This document shows, one piece after another, positions 43,224-51,986 of a stretch of 64,000 nt of DNA. The translations under genes were made by a program, and so were the position numbers. Below the pieces are notes generated by a model. The model was not told where the DNA came from, ran no database searches, and saw only the letters and a list, made by a program, of their open reading frames with translations. How positions within the stretch are numbered: the stretch's first letter is position 1; every line of letters starts with the position of its first letter. This DNA is from PALSA-612 sp963711315 (GTDB taxonomy: Bacteria; Actinomycetota; Thermoleophilia; Gaiellales; Gaiellaceae). The stretch lies in assembly GCA_963711315.1 (NCBI GenBank), contig CAVQDQ010000002.1, forward strand, positions 496,001-560,000, written 5' to 3'.

Positions 43224-43817
43224 ATGGAAGGAAGCGGCAGGCTCGTCGTCGCCATCACCGGCGCCTCGGGATCCATCTACGGCATCCGCCTGCTGGAGCT
43301 GCTCCGTGAGCGGAGCGAGGTGGAGACGCACGTCGTCATCAGCCCGGCGGGGCGACGCACGCTCGTCCACGAGACGGACTACGCGGCTGCGGACGTCGAG
43401 GAGCTCGCCGACGCGGTGTACGGCTACCGAGACATCGGCGCACCACTCGCGAGTGGCTCGTTCGCCACGCTGGGCATGGTCGTCTGCCCGTGCAGCATCC
43501 GCACGCTGTCGGCGCTCGCCAACTCCGCCTCGGACAACCTCATCACCCGCGCCGGCGACGTGGCATTGAAGGAGGGCCGTCCGCTCGTCGCGGTGCTCCG
43601 CGAGACGCCGCTTCATCTCGGCCACCTGCGGTTGGCGGCTCGGCTGAGCGAGATCGGCGGCGTCGTCATGCCGCCAGTGCCCGCGTTCTACACGCGGCCC
43701 GAGACCATTGCGGACATCGTCGACGACACCGTCGGCCGCGTTCTCCAGCGGCTCGGGCTGCCTCTACCCGGGCTCGTCGAGGAATGGCCGGGCGACATCG
43801 TGCGCGACGACGCGTAG
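43224..43817 (+). CDS. ubiX: UbiX-family flavin prenyltransferase
   Basis: Makes prenylated FMN, the cofactor of UbiD-type decarboxylases. 197 residues. The FMN-binding LVVAITGASGSIYGIRLLE at the N-terminus, the VVCPCSIRTLSALANSASDNLITRA core, and RPLVAVLRETPLHLGHL (dimethylallyl-phosphate site) are diagnostic. ATG lies 6 bases after CATAAT. No ubiD is in the window. Confidence 0.93.
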   Translation: MEGSGRLVVAITGASGSIYGIRLLELLRERSEVETHVVISPAGRRTLVHETDYAAADVEELADAVYGYRDIGAPLASGSFATLGMVVCPCSIRTLSALANSASDNLITRAGDVALKEGRPLVAVLRETPLHLGHLRLAARLSEIGGVVMPPVPAFYTRPETIADIVDDTVGRVLQRLGLPLPGLVEEWPGDIVRDDA

Positions 43818-43848
43818 GGAACCTTCGCCGTAGGGCGAACTCTCGCCC

Positions 43849-44350
43849 GTGGCCAGGCCAACCGGCTTCGAGTGGGGCATCGTGCTGACGGTCGGCGCCG
43901 TCGTCGGGACGCTCGCGGTTTTCTACGCCGTCGAGTGGGATCGCAGCAGCACGGAGGCAACTCCCGAGCCGGTGAGGGTCGAAGTGAAAGCAGCCACGAC
44001 GCCTGTGGCGACATTGCCTCCTCCGCCGGTGGTCTCCAAGCCCGTATCGACATCGAAACCCCGCTCGACATTCGTCTTCACCGCGGCGCGCGGCGACTCC
44101 TGGTTCCAGGCGCGCGCGGGGTCGTTCGGCGGCCGCGTGCTCTATGAAGGGAACTTGTCGCAGGGCAAGACGGTTCGCCTGCGCTCGCGGCGGCTCTGGA
44201 TCAGATTCGGTGGCGCGTCGGACATCGATCTGAGGATCGATGGGCAGCTCGTGCGGCTGCCGGCATTCGGCACCTACGACGCCTTCGCCGGGCCGCGGGG
44301 CGTCGTCGCAGACCGAAAAGAGCTACGCGACCGCCGCCCAGTCGCCGTAG
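43849..44350 (+). CDS. Bitopic protein with DUF4115 (RodZ-like) C-terminal domain, 3' end uncertain
   Basis: One N-terminal span (GIVLTVGAVVGTLAVFYAV), a proline/threonine-rich linker, then a DUF4115-like domain: FTAARGDSWFQARAGSFGG, then VLYEGNLSQGKTVRLRSRRL, then IDLRIDGQLVRLPAFGTYDAF. The domain is known as the periplasmic tail of RodZ, a cell-shape protein; the cytoplasmic HTH part is absent. In its first frame the gene runs to 44592, deep into the opposite ABC transporter gene, which is unlikely; one frame over it would stop at 44350. I annotate that end tentatively. Confidence 0.6.
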
Positions 44351-46128
44351 AGCGACATGTACAGGCCGCGGCGCGCGAGCAACTCCTCGTGCGTCCCCTG
44401 CTCGACGACGCGGCCGTGCTCGAGCACGACGATGCAGTCCGCTCCACGAATCGTGGACAGGCGGTGAGCTATCACGAACGCCGTCCGGCCTACGAGCAGC
44501 CTGCGCAGCGCCTGCTCGATCCTCTGCTCCGTGCCGATGTCGACCGACGACGTTGCCTCGTCCAGAATGAGGATGCGCGGGTCGGCCAGTAGCGCGCGGG
44601 CGAACGCCACGAGCTGGCGCTGACCCAGCGAGAGACGGACGCCGCGCTCGCCGAGCTGCGTCTCGTAGCCGTCCTCGAGCTCACTTGCGAACGCGTCGGC
44701 GCCGACGGCCTGGGCGGCTGCGATCACGTCCTCGGGCGAGGCATCTGGCCGCGCGAAGGCGATGTTCTCGCGCAGCGTGCCCGCGAACAGGAAGCCCTCC
44801 TGCGGCACGATGCCGAGCTGCGAGCGGAGCGATGCCTGTGTCACCTGACTGATATCCGTGCCGTCGATTGTGATCCGGCCTTCGCGCGGGTCGTAGAAAC
44901 GCGCGAGCAGCTTCGCGATCGTCGACTTGCCGGCACCCGTGTGACCGACCAGTGCCACGGTCGTCCCGGGTGGCACGTCGAGTTCTAGCCCGTGGATCAC
45001 CTCGGGCCCATCGCCGTACCCGAACCGGACCTGCTCGAAGCGGACGTGCCCGGCGATGTGGGAAAGTGGGCGCGCAGCCGGTGCGTCGACGACGTCGGGC
45101 TCTTCCTCGAGGACTTCCATGATCTTGTCGAGCGCTGCTGTCGCAGACAGGTACGTGTTGTAGAACTGCGACAGGTCCTGCACGGGATCGAAGAAGTTCG
45201 CCAGGTAGCCGATGAAGGCGAACAACGTGCCGACGGTGATGTCGCCGCCCGACACGAGGTAGCCGCCGTAGCCGAGGACGATTGCCGTCGCGACCGAGGA
45301 CAGGAAGTCGACCGTCGGGAAGTAGACGCCGCTGAGGATGACCGTGCGGCGGTTCGCCTGTCGGTAGTTGTCGTTGACCTCGTAGAAGTTCGTCAGCGCC
45401 GGATCCTCACGAGTGAACGACTGGAGGACGCGCATGCCGGCGATGTCCTCGGCCAGCGTCGCAGTTACGAGGCCGAGACGCTCCCGGACCGCGCGGTAGG
45501 CGATAGTCGAGCGCGAGCGGAACATCGCGGTGGCGACGATCAACGCCGGCATCACGATGAGTGTGGCGATTGCGAGCCGCCAGTCGAGGAAAAACAGGAT
45601 CACCATCGAGCCGAGCAGCAGCAGCGTGTTTTTCAGTAGCGACGTCACGCCTTCCGTCACCAGCTGGTCGAGGGCGTCGATGTCGTTCGTCAGACGGCTG
45701 ATGATGACGCCGGCGCGGTTGCGCTCGTAGTAGCCAAGGGAGAGGTGCTGGAGGTGACGGAAGAGGCCGTTGCGCAAGTCGGCTAGCACGCGCTCTCCCG
45801 TCCAGCCCGTGAAGTACGTCTGCGCAGCGCTTGCGCCGAGGTAGACGAGGCCGACGGCGACGAACGTGCCGACGATCCAGCCGAGCGCTGTCAGGTCGCC
45901 CTTCGCGATGCCGTCGTCGATGGCGAGCTTCGCAAGGTAGGGCGGCGCAAGAGCGGCGAACGTGGCGACGAGCAGGAGGCCGAGCGCGAGCGCGACACGC
46001 GTCTTATAGGGAGCGGCGAGCCGAGCGAGTGCCGCAAGACGGCGGCGCGTGCGCTGCCAAGAGTGGCCGGCGGAGGGCGACTGACCGCGCTCGACGGTGA
46101 GGTGAGATCCCGGCTGCCAGACCCTCAC
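44323..46128 (-). CDS. ABC exporter half (heterodimer, canonical Walker B)
   Basis: 601 residues: six-span exporter domain then ATPase domain. Walker A is GHTGAGKST and Walker B ILILDEATSSVD with the catalytic glutamate, but the signature reads LSLGQ instead of LSGGQ. H-loop is FVIAHRLST. Pairs with the next gene, with which it overlaps by 4 bases. The two halves together look like an asymmetric multidrug or lipid exporter of the TM287/288 or BmrCD type. Substrate unknown. GTG start. Confidence 0.92.
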   Translation of the reverse strand: MRVWQPGSHLTVERGQSPSAGHSWQRTRRRLAALARLAAPYKTRVALALGLLLVATFAALAPPYLAKLAIDDGIAKGDLTALGWIVGTFVAVGLVYLGASAAQTYFTGWTGERVLADLRNGLFRHLQHLSLGYYERNRAGVIISRLTNDIDALDQLVTEGVTSLLKNTLLLLGSMVILFFLDWRLAIATLIVMPALIVATAMFRSRSTIAYRAVRERLGLVTATLAEDIAGMRVLQSFTREDPALTNFYEVNDNYRQANRRTVILSGVYFPTVDFLSSVATAIVLGYGGYLVSGGDITVGTLFAFIGYLANFFDPVQDLSQFYNTYLSATAALDKIMEVLEEEPDVVDAPAARPLSHIAGHVRFEQVRFGYGDGPEVIHGLELDVPPGTTVALVGHTGAGKSTIAKLLARFYDPREGRITIDGTDISQVTQASLRSQLGIVPQEGFLFAGTLRENIAFARPDASPEDVIAAAQAVGADAFASELEDGYETQLGERGVRLSLGQRQLVAFARALLADPRILILDEATSSVDIGTEQRIEQALRRLLVGRTAFVIAHRLSTIRGADCIVVLEHGRVVEQGTHEELLARRGLYMSLYGDWAAVA

Positions 46129-47900
46129 GCCGTCGCCTCCACGCGTGCCGCGAACTCGGCCTCGAGCAGCCCGTGCTCGTACATCTCTCGGTAGACGGAG
46201 CTCTCGTCGATCAGCACCTCGTGCGTGCCGCGCGCGGTGACGCGACCGCCGTCGAGCACGATGATCTCGTCGGCGAGAGCGATCGTCGACAGCCGGTGAG
46301 CGATGATGATCGTCGTTCGCCCCTTCATCGCCTCGCGCAGCCCGAGGCGGATGCGGGCCTCGGTCGTGGCGTCCACCGAGGCAGTGGCGTCGTCGAGGAT
46401 GAGGATGCGCGGGTCGATGGCGAGCGCACGGGCGATCGCCACCCGCTGCCGCTGGCCGCCGGAGAGCGTGATCCCGCGCTCGCCGACCATCGTGTCGTAG
46501 CCCTGCGGCAGTTGCTCGATGAACTCGTGGGCCTGCGCGGCGCGTGCGGCCGCGACGATCTCTTCCTCGGTCGCGTCGGGTCGCCCGAAGGCGATGTTCT
46601 CGCGCACGGTCGCGGAAAAGAGGAAGGGGTCCTGGCCGATCACGCCGATTGCGCTGCGGAGCGAGTCGAGCCGCACGTCGCGCACGTCCACACCGTCCAC
46701 GGTCACGCGCCCGTCCGTCACGTCGTAGAAGCGCGGTACGAGTGAGGCCAGCGTCGACTTTCCCGAGCCCGTGTGGCCGATCAGTGCGACGGTGCGGCCG
46801 GACTCGAGCTCGAGGTCGATCTCATGCAGCACCGGCCGCTCCGGGTCATAACCGAATGTCACGCGTTCGTAGCGGACGAGGCCGCGACCCGCGGGCAGCT
46901 CCCGCGCGTTGGGCGAGTTGACGATGTCCTCGGGCTCGTCGATGACCTGGAAGATCCGCTCGCCCGACGCTGTCGCACGCTGCGCCTGGCCGATCCACAT
47001 GCCGAGCATGCGCAGCGGCCCCACGAGCATCAGCACCAGGACGTTGAACTGGATGAAGGCGCCCAGCGAGAGCGTGCCGTTGACGACCATGCGACCGCCC
47101 ACGAGCAGCACCGCCGCCTGCGCGAGCAGCGGCAGGAAGGCCATCATCGGCACGTAGATCGAGCGCTGCTTGTTTGCCTTCACCGTCTGACGGAAGACCG
47201 CCTCCGACGAGTCGGCGAACCGCTCGCGCTCGCGATCCTCCTGGGCGAACGACTTCACGACATGAACGCCGACGATGTTCTCCTCGGACACTGTCGCGAC
47301 GTCCGCCATCTTCTGCTGCACCTCGCGTAGCACCGGATGCGCCACGCGGCTGTAGCGGTAAGCGAGCGCGATCAGCACCGGCATGATCCAGAGGGCGACG
47401 AATGCCAGCTCCCAGTTGACGACGAACAACACAGTCGTCACCACGACGACGGTGACGATGTGCTGGAAGAAGAAGATCAGCCCGTAGCCGAGGAAGAAGC
47501 GGACGGACTGGAGATCGACTGTCGCGCGGGACATGAGCTGGCCGGTCTGGTTGCGGTCGAAGAAGCCGAACGACTGGCGGACGAGCTTCGCGTAGAGGGC
47601 GTTCCGCATGTCGAACTCGACGCCGAGTGCCTGTCTGCCGGCGATCAACCGCCGCCCCAGCATCAGCGCGGACTTCATGAGGCCGATACCCAGGACGAGC
47701 GCGACGATCAGCCAGAGCCCGTCGAGCGAGCCGTCCGTGAGCGGCCCATTGATCGCCGCGCGGATGAGGAACGTGATGGCGATCGCGGCCAGCTGCGAGC
47801 CGACCGCGAGCAGCGATGAGACGAACAGCGACCACTTGTAAGGCCGCAGGAAGCCGAGCAGGCGGCGGAACGTCGTGCGATGTAGCGGAACCTCGAGCAC
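46125..47900 (-). CDS. ABC exporter half (heterodimer, degenerate Walker B)
   Basis: 591 residues, same layout as its partner. Walker A GHTGSGKST and the signature LSGGQRQR are canonical, but Walker B is ILILDDATASVD, with Asp replacing the catalytic Glu. The degenerate ATP site thus combines this Walker B with the partner's LSLGQ signature, while the other site is intact, exactly the asymmetry of heterodimeric exporters. GTG 47900 lies 6 bases after TAGATT, so the two-gene operon starts leaderless. Confidence 0.92.
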   Translation of the reverse strand: MLEVPLHRTTFRRLLGFLRPYKWSLFVSSLLAVGSQLAAIAITFLIRAAINGPLTDGSLDGLWLIVALVLGIGLMKSALMLGRRLIAGRQALGVEFDMRNALYAKLVRQSFGFFDRNQTGQLMSRATVDLQSVRFFLGYGLIFFFQHIVTVVVVTTVLFVVNWELAFVALWIMPVLIALAYRYSRVAHPVLREVQQKMADVATVSEENIVGVHVVKSFAQEDRERERFADSSEAVFRQTVKANKQRSIYVPMMAFLPLLAQAAVLLVGGRMVVNGTLSLGAFIQFNVLVLMLVGPLRMLGMWIGQAQRATASGERIFQVIDEPEDIVNSPNARELPAGRGLVRYERVTFGYDPERPVLHEIDLELESGRTVALIGHTGSGKSTLASLVPRFYDVTDGRVTVDGVDVRDVRLDSLRSAIGVIGQDPFLFSATVRENIAFGRPDATEEEIVAAARAAQAHEFIEQLPQGYDTMVGERGITLSGGQRQRVAIARALAIDPRILILDDATASVDATTEARIRLGLREAMKGRTTIIIAHRLSTIALADEIIVLDGGRVTARGTHEVLIDESSVYREMYEHGLLEAEFAARVEATA

Positions 47901-48034
47901 CTTCGAAATCTAGTCGTCGGCCTACTTGTCAGACTAGGGTCGTGCCACCGGAGACTCGATACGCCAGGAGCGGCGAGCTCGAGGGCGTCCCGGGAGAACG
48001 GCGGCTCTTCGCAGTCCGAAGCTAAGGAGGAGAC

Positions 48035-48385
48035 ATGGGTTACAAGATGTGCGACACCGACGACGTGGAGGCGGTCAACGGCGTCTTTCGCCCCATCCGC
48101 CGCGCGCTAGGCGTGACGGCGTTCGGCATCAACCAGGAGGAGTTGCCGCCGAACGGAGACATGTACCCCGACCACGACCACGCCGAGGACAGCCAAGAGG
48201 AGGTCTACTACGTCCTCGCGGGCGCGGGGAAGATGGTCGTCGACGGCGACGACGTCGAGCTCAAGCCTGGCCGGTACGTGTTCGTCGAGCCAGGCACCAA
48301 GCGGAAGATCCTGCCCGGCGACGAAGGCCTCAGGCTGATCTGCGTCGGTGCGCCGCCGGGCGCCTACCAGCCGCGCGAGGGGTAG
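48035..48385 (+). CDS. Small cupin-domain protein
   Basis: 116 residues. Cupin motif 1 is MYPDHDHAEDSQEEVYYVLAG with two His and a Glu, and motif 2 is LKPGRYVFVEPGTKRKI. Likely metal-binding sugar or small-molecule protein; no specific role. ATG 48035 has a strong AAGGAGG ribosome site, so it is leadered, unlike its neighbours; the promoter is not clear in 47901-48034. Its 3' end overlaps the convergent glycosylase gene by 56 bases. Confidence 0.83.
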   Translation: MGYKMCDTDDVEAVNGVFRPIRRALGVTAFGINQEELPPNGDMYPDHDHAEDSQEEVYYVLAGAGKMVVDGDDVELKPGRYVFVEPGTKRKILPGDEGLRLICVGAPPGAYQPREG

Positions 48386-48973
48386 CGAGCTCGGCGAGGA
48401 CGAGCCGAACGGCCGCTTCCAGGCGCTTGCGATTCGCCTCGTCGTTCAGCCAACCCGAAGCTCCCGACGGATGCGGCAGTGGTATCGCCGCGACGCCGTC
48501 GACGTCGAAGCGCCCGCCGATGGCATCCGTCAGTCGCCGGATGCCGAGCAGCCGCCGGGCTGCGAGCCCGCCGACGGTGACGACCAGCGTAGGCTGAAGC
48601 AAGCGAAGCTCCTGTTCGCGCCAGAAGGCGCAGAGCTCCTGCTCGCGCGGCGTCGGCGTGCGATCACCGCGGCCTGGGGGCGAGCGGCCTGGATAGCAAC
48701 GCGTGACGGACGCGCAGTAGAACGTGGCGTAGAAGGCCGCCTCGTCCATCCGTAGCCAAGCTCTGAGCGTGCGGCCCGCACGTCCGCGCCAGGGTCGTAG
48801 CTCGGCACCTCGACCGAGCCAGGCGCCTGGCCGTAGAGGTAGGCCGAATGCCCGCGACCACCTTCGAACACGGGTGGTGACTCGATGGGATAGCCGGCCT
48901 CCGCGCACGCGCGGCAGCGGCGGTTATCGCGCTGCAGCGCGCGAATGGACCGGTACCGGCGTGGCTCCGTCAC
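48330..48973 (-). CDS. Uracil-DNA glycosylase superfamily protein (frame broken near 48810)
   Basis: Base-excision repair glycosylase. N-terminal part: CRACAEAGYPIESPPVFEGG and the first catalytic motif YLYGQAPGSVE. The next frame carries RPWRGRAGRTLRAWLRMDEAAFY, CASVTRCYPGR, VVTVGGLAARRLLG, and the second motif LPHPSGASGW. The four cysteines (CxxC plus two later) fit an Fe-S family-4-like enzyme. The break lies at about 48800-48820. About 214 residues if joined. The GTG at 48973 overlaps the methyltransferase stop. Confidence 0.78.
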
Positions 48974-49557
48974 GGCGACACGACGACGACGAACCACTCG
49001 CCGTCGAGCAGAAGCTCGCCCCCGCCGAGCTCGGCAAGCAGCGTGACGGACGAGAAGAACCGCTTGTAGACCGGCCAGACCGAGCCGTCGCTCACGTCGC
49101 GCTGCTGCCACTCCGCCGGCGCATGACCGGGTCGCAGCGCCGCATCTGCGACCACGAGCGCGGGTGCCACACGGCGGGCTTCGGCGACGAAGCTGAGGCG
49201 CTCGGGCTCCTCGAGATGTCCGTAGAAGTGGCCCGTGAAAACCCGGTCGAACGAAGAGTCGCCGAACGGAAGCTCGAGCGCATCACCCCTGACATACGTC
49301 ACGCCCGGCGCTGCCCGCCGGGCGACGCCCAGCATCCGTTCGCTCCAGTCGAGGCCCGTGACGTCGCCGGCCAGGTGGCGTGTCAGGAAACCGGTGCCGC
49401 ACGCGACGTCCAGTGTTCTGGCAGGGCCGAGATCGCTGAGGACCTGCTCGAGCCTGACAACCTCCGCGAGGAAGCGCTCGCGTTCTTCGCCCTCGTAGTA
49501 GATGCCGCCGTACCAGTCGTCGTATTCGTGGGCACGCCGGTCGTAGTACTCCTTCAC
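48970..49557 (-). CDS. Class I SAM-dependent methyltransferase
   Basis: 195 residues. Motif I RTLDVACGTGFLTRHLAG near residue 48, VTGLDWSERMLGVAR, and DRVFTGHFYGHL post-motif region. A small-molecule type by size; substrate unknown. GTG 49557 lies 6 bases after TACTCT on the minus strand and 18 bp from the divergent hut operon start. It is coupled to the glycosylase downstream. Confidence 0.85.
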   Translation of the reverse strand: MKEYYDRRAHEYDDWYGGIYYEGEERERFLAEVVRLEQVLSDLGPARTLDVACGTGFLTRHLAGDVTGLDWSERMLGVARRAAPGVTYVRGDALELPFGDSSFDRVFTGHFYGHLEEPERLSFVAEARRVAPALVVADAALRPGHAPAEWQQRDVSDGSVWPVYKRFFSSVTLLAELGGGELLLDGEWFVVVVSP

Positions 49558-49562
49558 GTTCC

Positions 49563-49569
49563 TAGAGTA
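49563..49569. promoter_or_regulatory. Shared symmetric -10 (TAGAGTA) for the hut operon (+) and methyltransferase (-)
   Basis: Plus strand TAGAGT is 7 bases before ATG 49576; minus strand TACTCT is 6 bases before GTG 49557. The hexamers overlap, offset by one base, in an 18-bp gap. Both mRNAs are predicted leaderless. Confidence 0.65.
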
Positions 49570-49575
49570 GGGCGC

Positions 49576-50463
49576 ATGGCACGACCATTAATCGCCGTCC
49601 CGAACTTCTCGGAGGGTCGTTCCGAAGCGACGATCGAGGCTTTGCACGACGCGCTGGCAGGTCACGCGCGCGTGCTCGACGTGCATACCGATCGCGATCA
49701 CAACCGATCGGTGTTCACGCTGGCTGGATCGGAAGCGGAGCTCGTCGAGGCGCTCGTCGACGGGATAGCAGTCGCACGCGAGCGCATCGACCTCCGCCGA
49801 CACGAGGGCGTGCATCCTCGCATCGGAGCGGCGGACGTCGTCCCGGCGGTGGCCGTCTGGCCCGAACAGCTCGAACAGGCGAAGCGGGCCGCGCTGACGC
49901 TCGCAGATCGCGTGGGCACCGGGCTCGGCCTACCCGTCTTCTTCTACGGAGAGCTCGCACCGGGCGTCCGCCCCGCGCTGCTCAGGCGCGGCGGGCCTGA
50001 TGAGCTTCAGCGACGAATCGACGCGGGCGAGGTCGTTCCCGACCGCGGCCCGCCACGCCTCGATCCACGCGCGGGCTGCGTCCTCGTCGGCGCACGGCGG
50101 CCGCTCATCGCCTTCAACGTCAACCTCGCGACGGACGATCTCGCTGTGGCACAGTCCATAGCTGCCGTCGTCCGCGAGACGGGCGGCGGCTTCCCGGGCG
50201 TCCGCGCGCTCGGCTTCCCGCTCGCCAGCCGTGGTCTCGTCCAGGTCTCGATGAACGTCGAAGACTGGCAGGCATCGCCGCTCGAGCAGATCGTGGCCCG
50301 CGTCGGGTCGGAGGCTGCGGCACGCGGCGTCGAGCTTGCCGGGTCCGAGCTCGTCGGCCTCATGCCCGTGGGCGCCGCGCGGGCCGGCGCGGCGGCGCTG
50401 CGGCTCGACAGCCTGGACGAGTCGCAACTGCTCGAGTCTAGACTCGCCCCGTGGCCGAGCTAG
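49576..50463 (+). CDS. Glutamate formimidoyltransferase
   Basis: 295 residues; transfers the formimino group from formiminoglutamate to tetrahydrofolate, the last amino-acid step of histidine degradation. Opening LIAVPNFSEGRSEATIEAL and DVHTDRDHNRSVFTLAG, then RRHEGVHPRIGAADVVP, are diagnostic. The cyclodeaminase half found fused in some enzymes is a separate gene at 37288. First gene of the hut operon; overlaps hutH by 13 bases. Confidence 0.93.
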   Translation: MARPLIAVPNFSEGRSEATIEALHDALAGHARVLDVHTDRDHNRSVFTLAGSEAELVEALVDGIAVARERIDLRRHEGVHPRIGAADVVPAVAVWPEQLEQAKRAALTLADRVGTGLGLPVFFYGELAPGVRPALLRRGGPDELQRRIDAGEVVPDRGPPRLDPRAGCVLVGARRPLIAFNVNLATDDLAVAQSIAAVVRETGGGFPGVRALGFPLASRGLVQVSMNVEDWQASPLEQIVARVGSEAAARGVELAGSELVGLMPVGAARAGAAALRLDSLDESQLLESRLAPWPS

Positions 50464-51986
50464 TCCTTACCGGCGACGGGCTCACGGTCGACGACGTCTG
50501 GGCGGCAGCCGTCGACGGCGCGACGGCGACGCTCTCGGAGGAGGCCAGAGGCCGCATGCGCGCCGCGCGGGAGGTCGTGACTCGCGTGGCCTTCGGTGAG
50601 CGCGAGCACACGTACGGCATCAACACCGGCTTCGGTCGCTTCGTCTCGCAGTCGATCCCGGCGGAGCAGACGCAGGAGCTGCAGCTCCGCTTGCTGCGCA
50701 GCCATGCGTGCGGCGTGGGGGAGCCGTATCCGCCGGAGGTCGTGCGGGCGGCGATGCTGCTCCGGGCAAACACCCTCGCGAAGGGCAACTCCGGGGCACG
50801 TGTCGAGGTCGTCGAGCTGCTGATCGAGTGCCTCAACCGCGGCGTCCTCCCGCTCGTGCCGAGCCGTGGCTCCGTCGGTGCCAGCGGCGATCTGGCCCCG
50901 CTCGCGCACCTCGCGCTGCCGCTGGTCGGAGAAGGCGACGCGTGGGTCGAAGGGCAGTTGCTACGCGGTGGCGAGGCGCTCTCTGCCGTCGGTCTCGAGC
51001 CTCTCGAGCTGCACGCGAAGGAGGGACTGTCGCTCGTCAACGGGACGCAGTTCATGGCGGCCATGGGCGCGCTCGGCCTTGTCCGCGCGCGCAGGCTCCA
51101 GGTCGCGTCGGACGTCGCCTGTGCCATGTCGGTCGAGGCCCTCAACGGCACGCGCACGAGCTTCCTGCCGCAGATCCACGCGCTGCGCCCGTTCCGCGGG
51201 CAGCAGGCATCGGCGGCGAACCTGCTCCGCCTGCTCGAGGGCTCGGCGATCATCGAGGCGCACCGCTGGTGCGACAAGGTCCAGGATCCCTATTCGCTCC
51301 GTTGTGCTCCGCAGGTGCACGGCGCTGCTCGCGACCTGCTCGACTATGTCGACTACGTCGTCTCGACGGAATTGAACTCCGCGACCGACAACCCGCTCGT
51401 GCTCGTCGACGACGACATCCTGGTCTCCAACGGGAACTTCCACGGCGAGCCGGTCGCGTTCGCGCTCGACGCGTTGGCGGTGGCGGTGGCGGAGCTGGCA
51501 TCCATCTCAGAGCGCCGCACCGAGCGCATGGTCAATCCGACACTGTCCGAGGGGCTGCCCGCCTTCCTCACGGTCGACGGCGGCCTCAACTCGGGGTTCA
51601 TGATTCCGCAGTACGTGTCTGCCGCGCTCGTCAGCGAGAACAAGGTGCTCGCGCACCCGGCGAGCGTGGACTCGATCCCCACGAGTGCTGGGCAGGAGGA
51701 TCACGTGTCGATGGGCAACGCCGCGGGGCTGAAGGCCTGGCAGGTGCTCGCGAATGCCGAGAGCGTGCTCGCGATCGAGTTGCTCGCCGGGGCGCAGGCC
51801 GTGGAGTTCCATGCACCGCTGGCGCCGGGTGCGGGCGTCGCAGCCACGCGGAAGCTTGTTCGCTTGCTCTCTCCCCGGCTGGAGGAGGACCGCTCGCTGT
51901 CCGGCGACATCGAGGCGGTGGCGGTTGCGATCCGCGACGGATCGCTGGGCGCGGCAGTGGCGGACGAGATCGGAGCGCTCGCATGA
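50451..51986 (+). CDS. hutH: Histidine ammonia-lyase
   Basis: Converts histidine to urocanate. 511 residues. The self-formed MIO cofactor comes from A144-S145-G146 in RGSVGASGDLAPLAHLAL. TYGINTGFG near residue 55 and QDPYSLRCAPQVHGA are also typical. GTG 50451 lies 6 bases after TAGACT, located inside the formimidoyltransferase gene, so hutH may be expressed from both the operon and its own leaderless promoter. Overlaps hutU by 4 bases. Confidence 0.96.
   Translation: MAELVLTGDGLTVDDVWAAAVDGATATLSEEARGRMRAAREVVTRVAFGEREHTYGINTGFGRFVSQSIPAEQTQELQLRLLRSHACGVGEPYPPEVVRAAMLLRANTLAKGNSGARVEVVELLIECLNRGVLPLVPSRGSVGASGDLAPLAHLALPLVGEGDAWVEGQLLRGGEALSAVGLEPLELHAKEGLSLVNGTQFMAAMGALGLVRARRLQVASDVACAMSVEALNGTRTSFLPQIHALRPFRGQQASAANLLRLLEGSAIIEAHRWCDKVQDPYSLRCAPQVHGAARDLLDYVDYVVSTELNSATDNPLVLVDDDILVSNGNFHGEPVAFALDALAVAVAELASISERRTERMVNPTLSEGLPAFLTVDGGLNSGFMIPQYVSAALVSENKVLAHPASVDSIPTSAGQEDHVSMGNAAGLKAWQVLANAESVLAIELLAGAQAVEFHAPLAPGAGVAATRKLVRLLSPRLEEDRSLSGDIEAVAVAIRDGSLGAAVADEIGALA

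Noticed and set aside
43849..44592. A 247-residue RodZ-like protein reading deep into the ABC transporter gene
   Set aside because: After the DUF4115 domain the sequence becomes antisense-like; a nearby stop in the next frame (44350) is the more sensible end.
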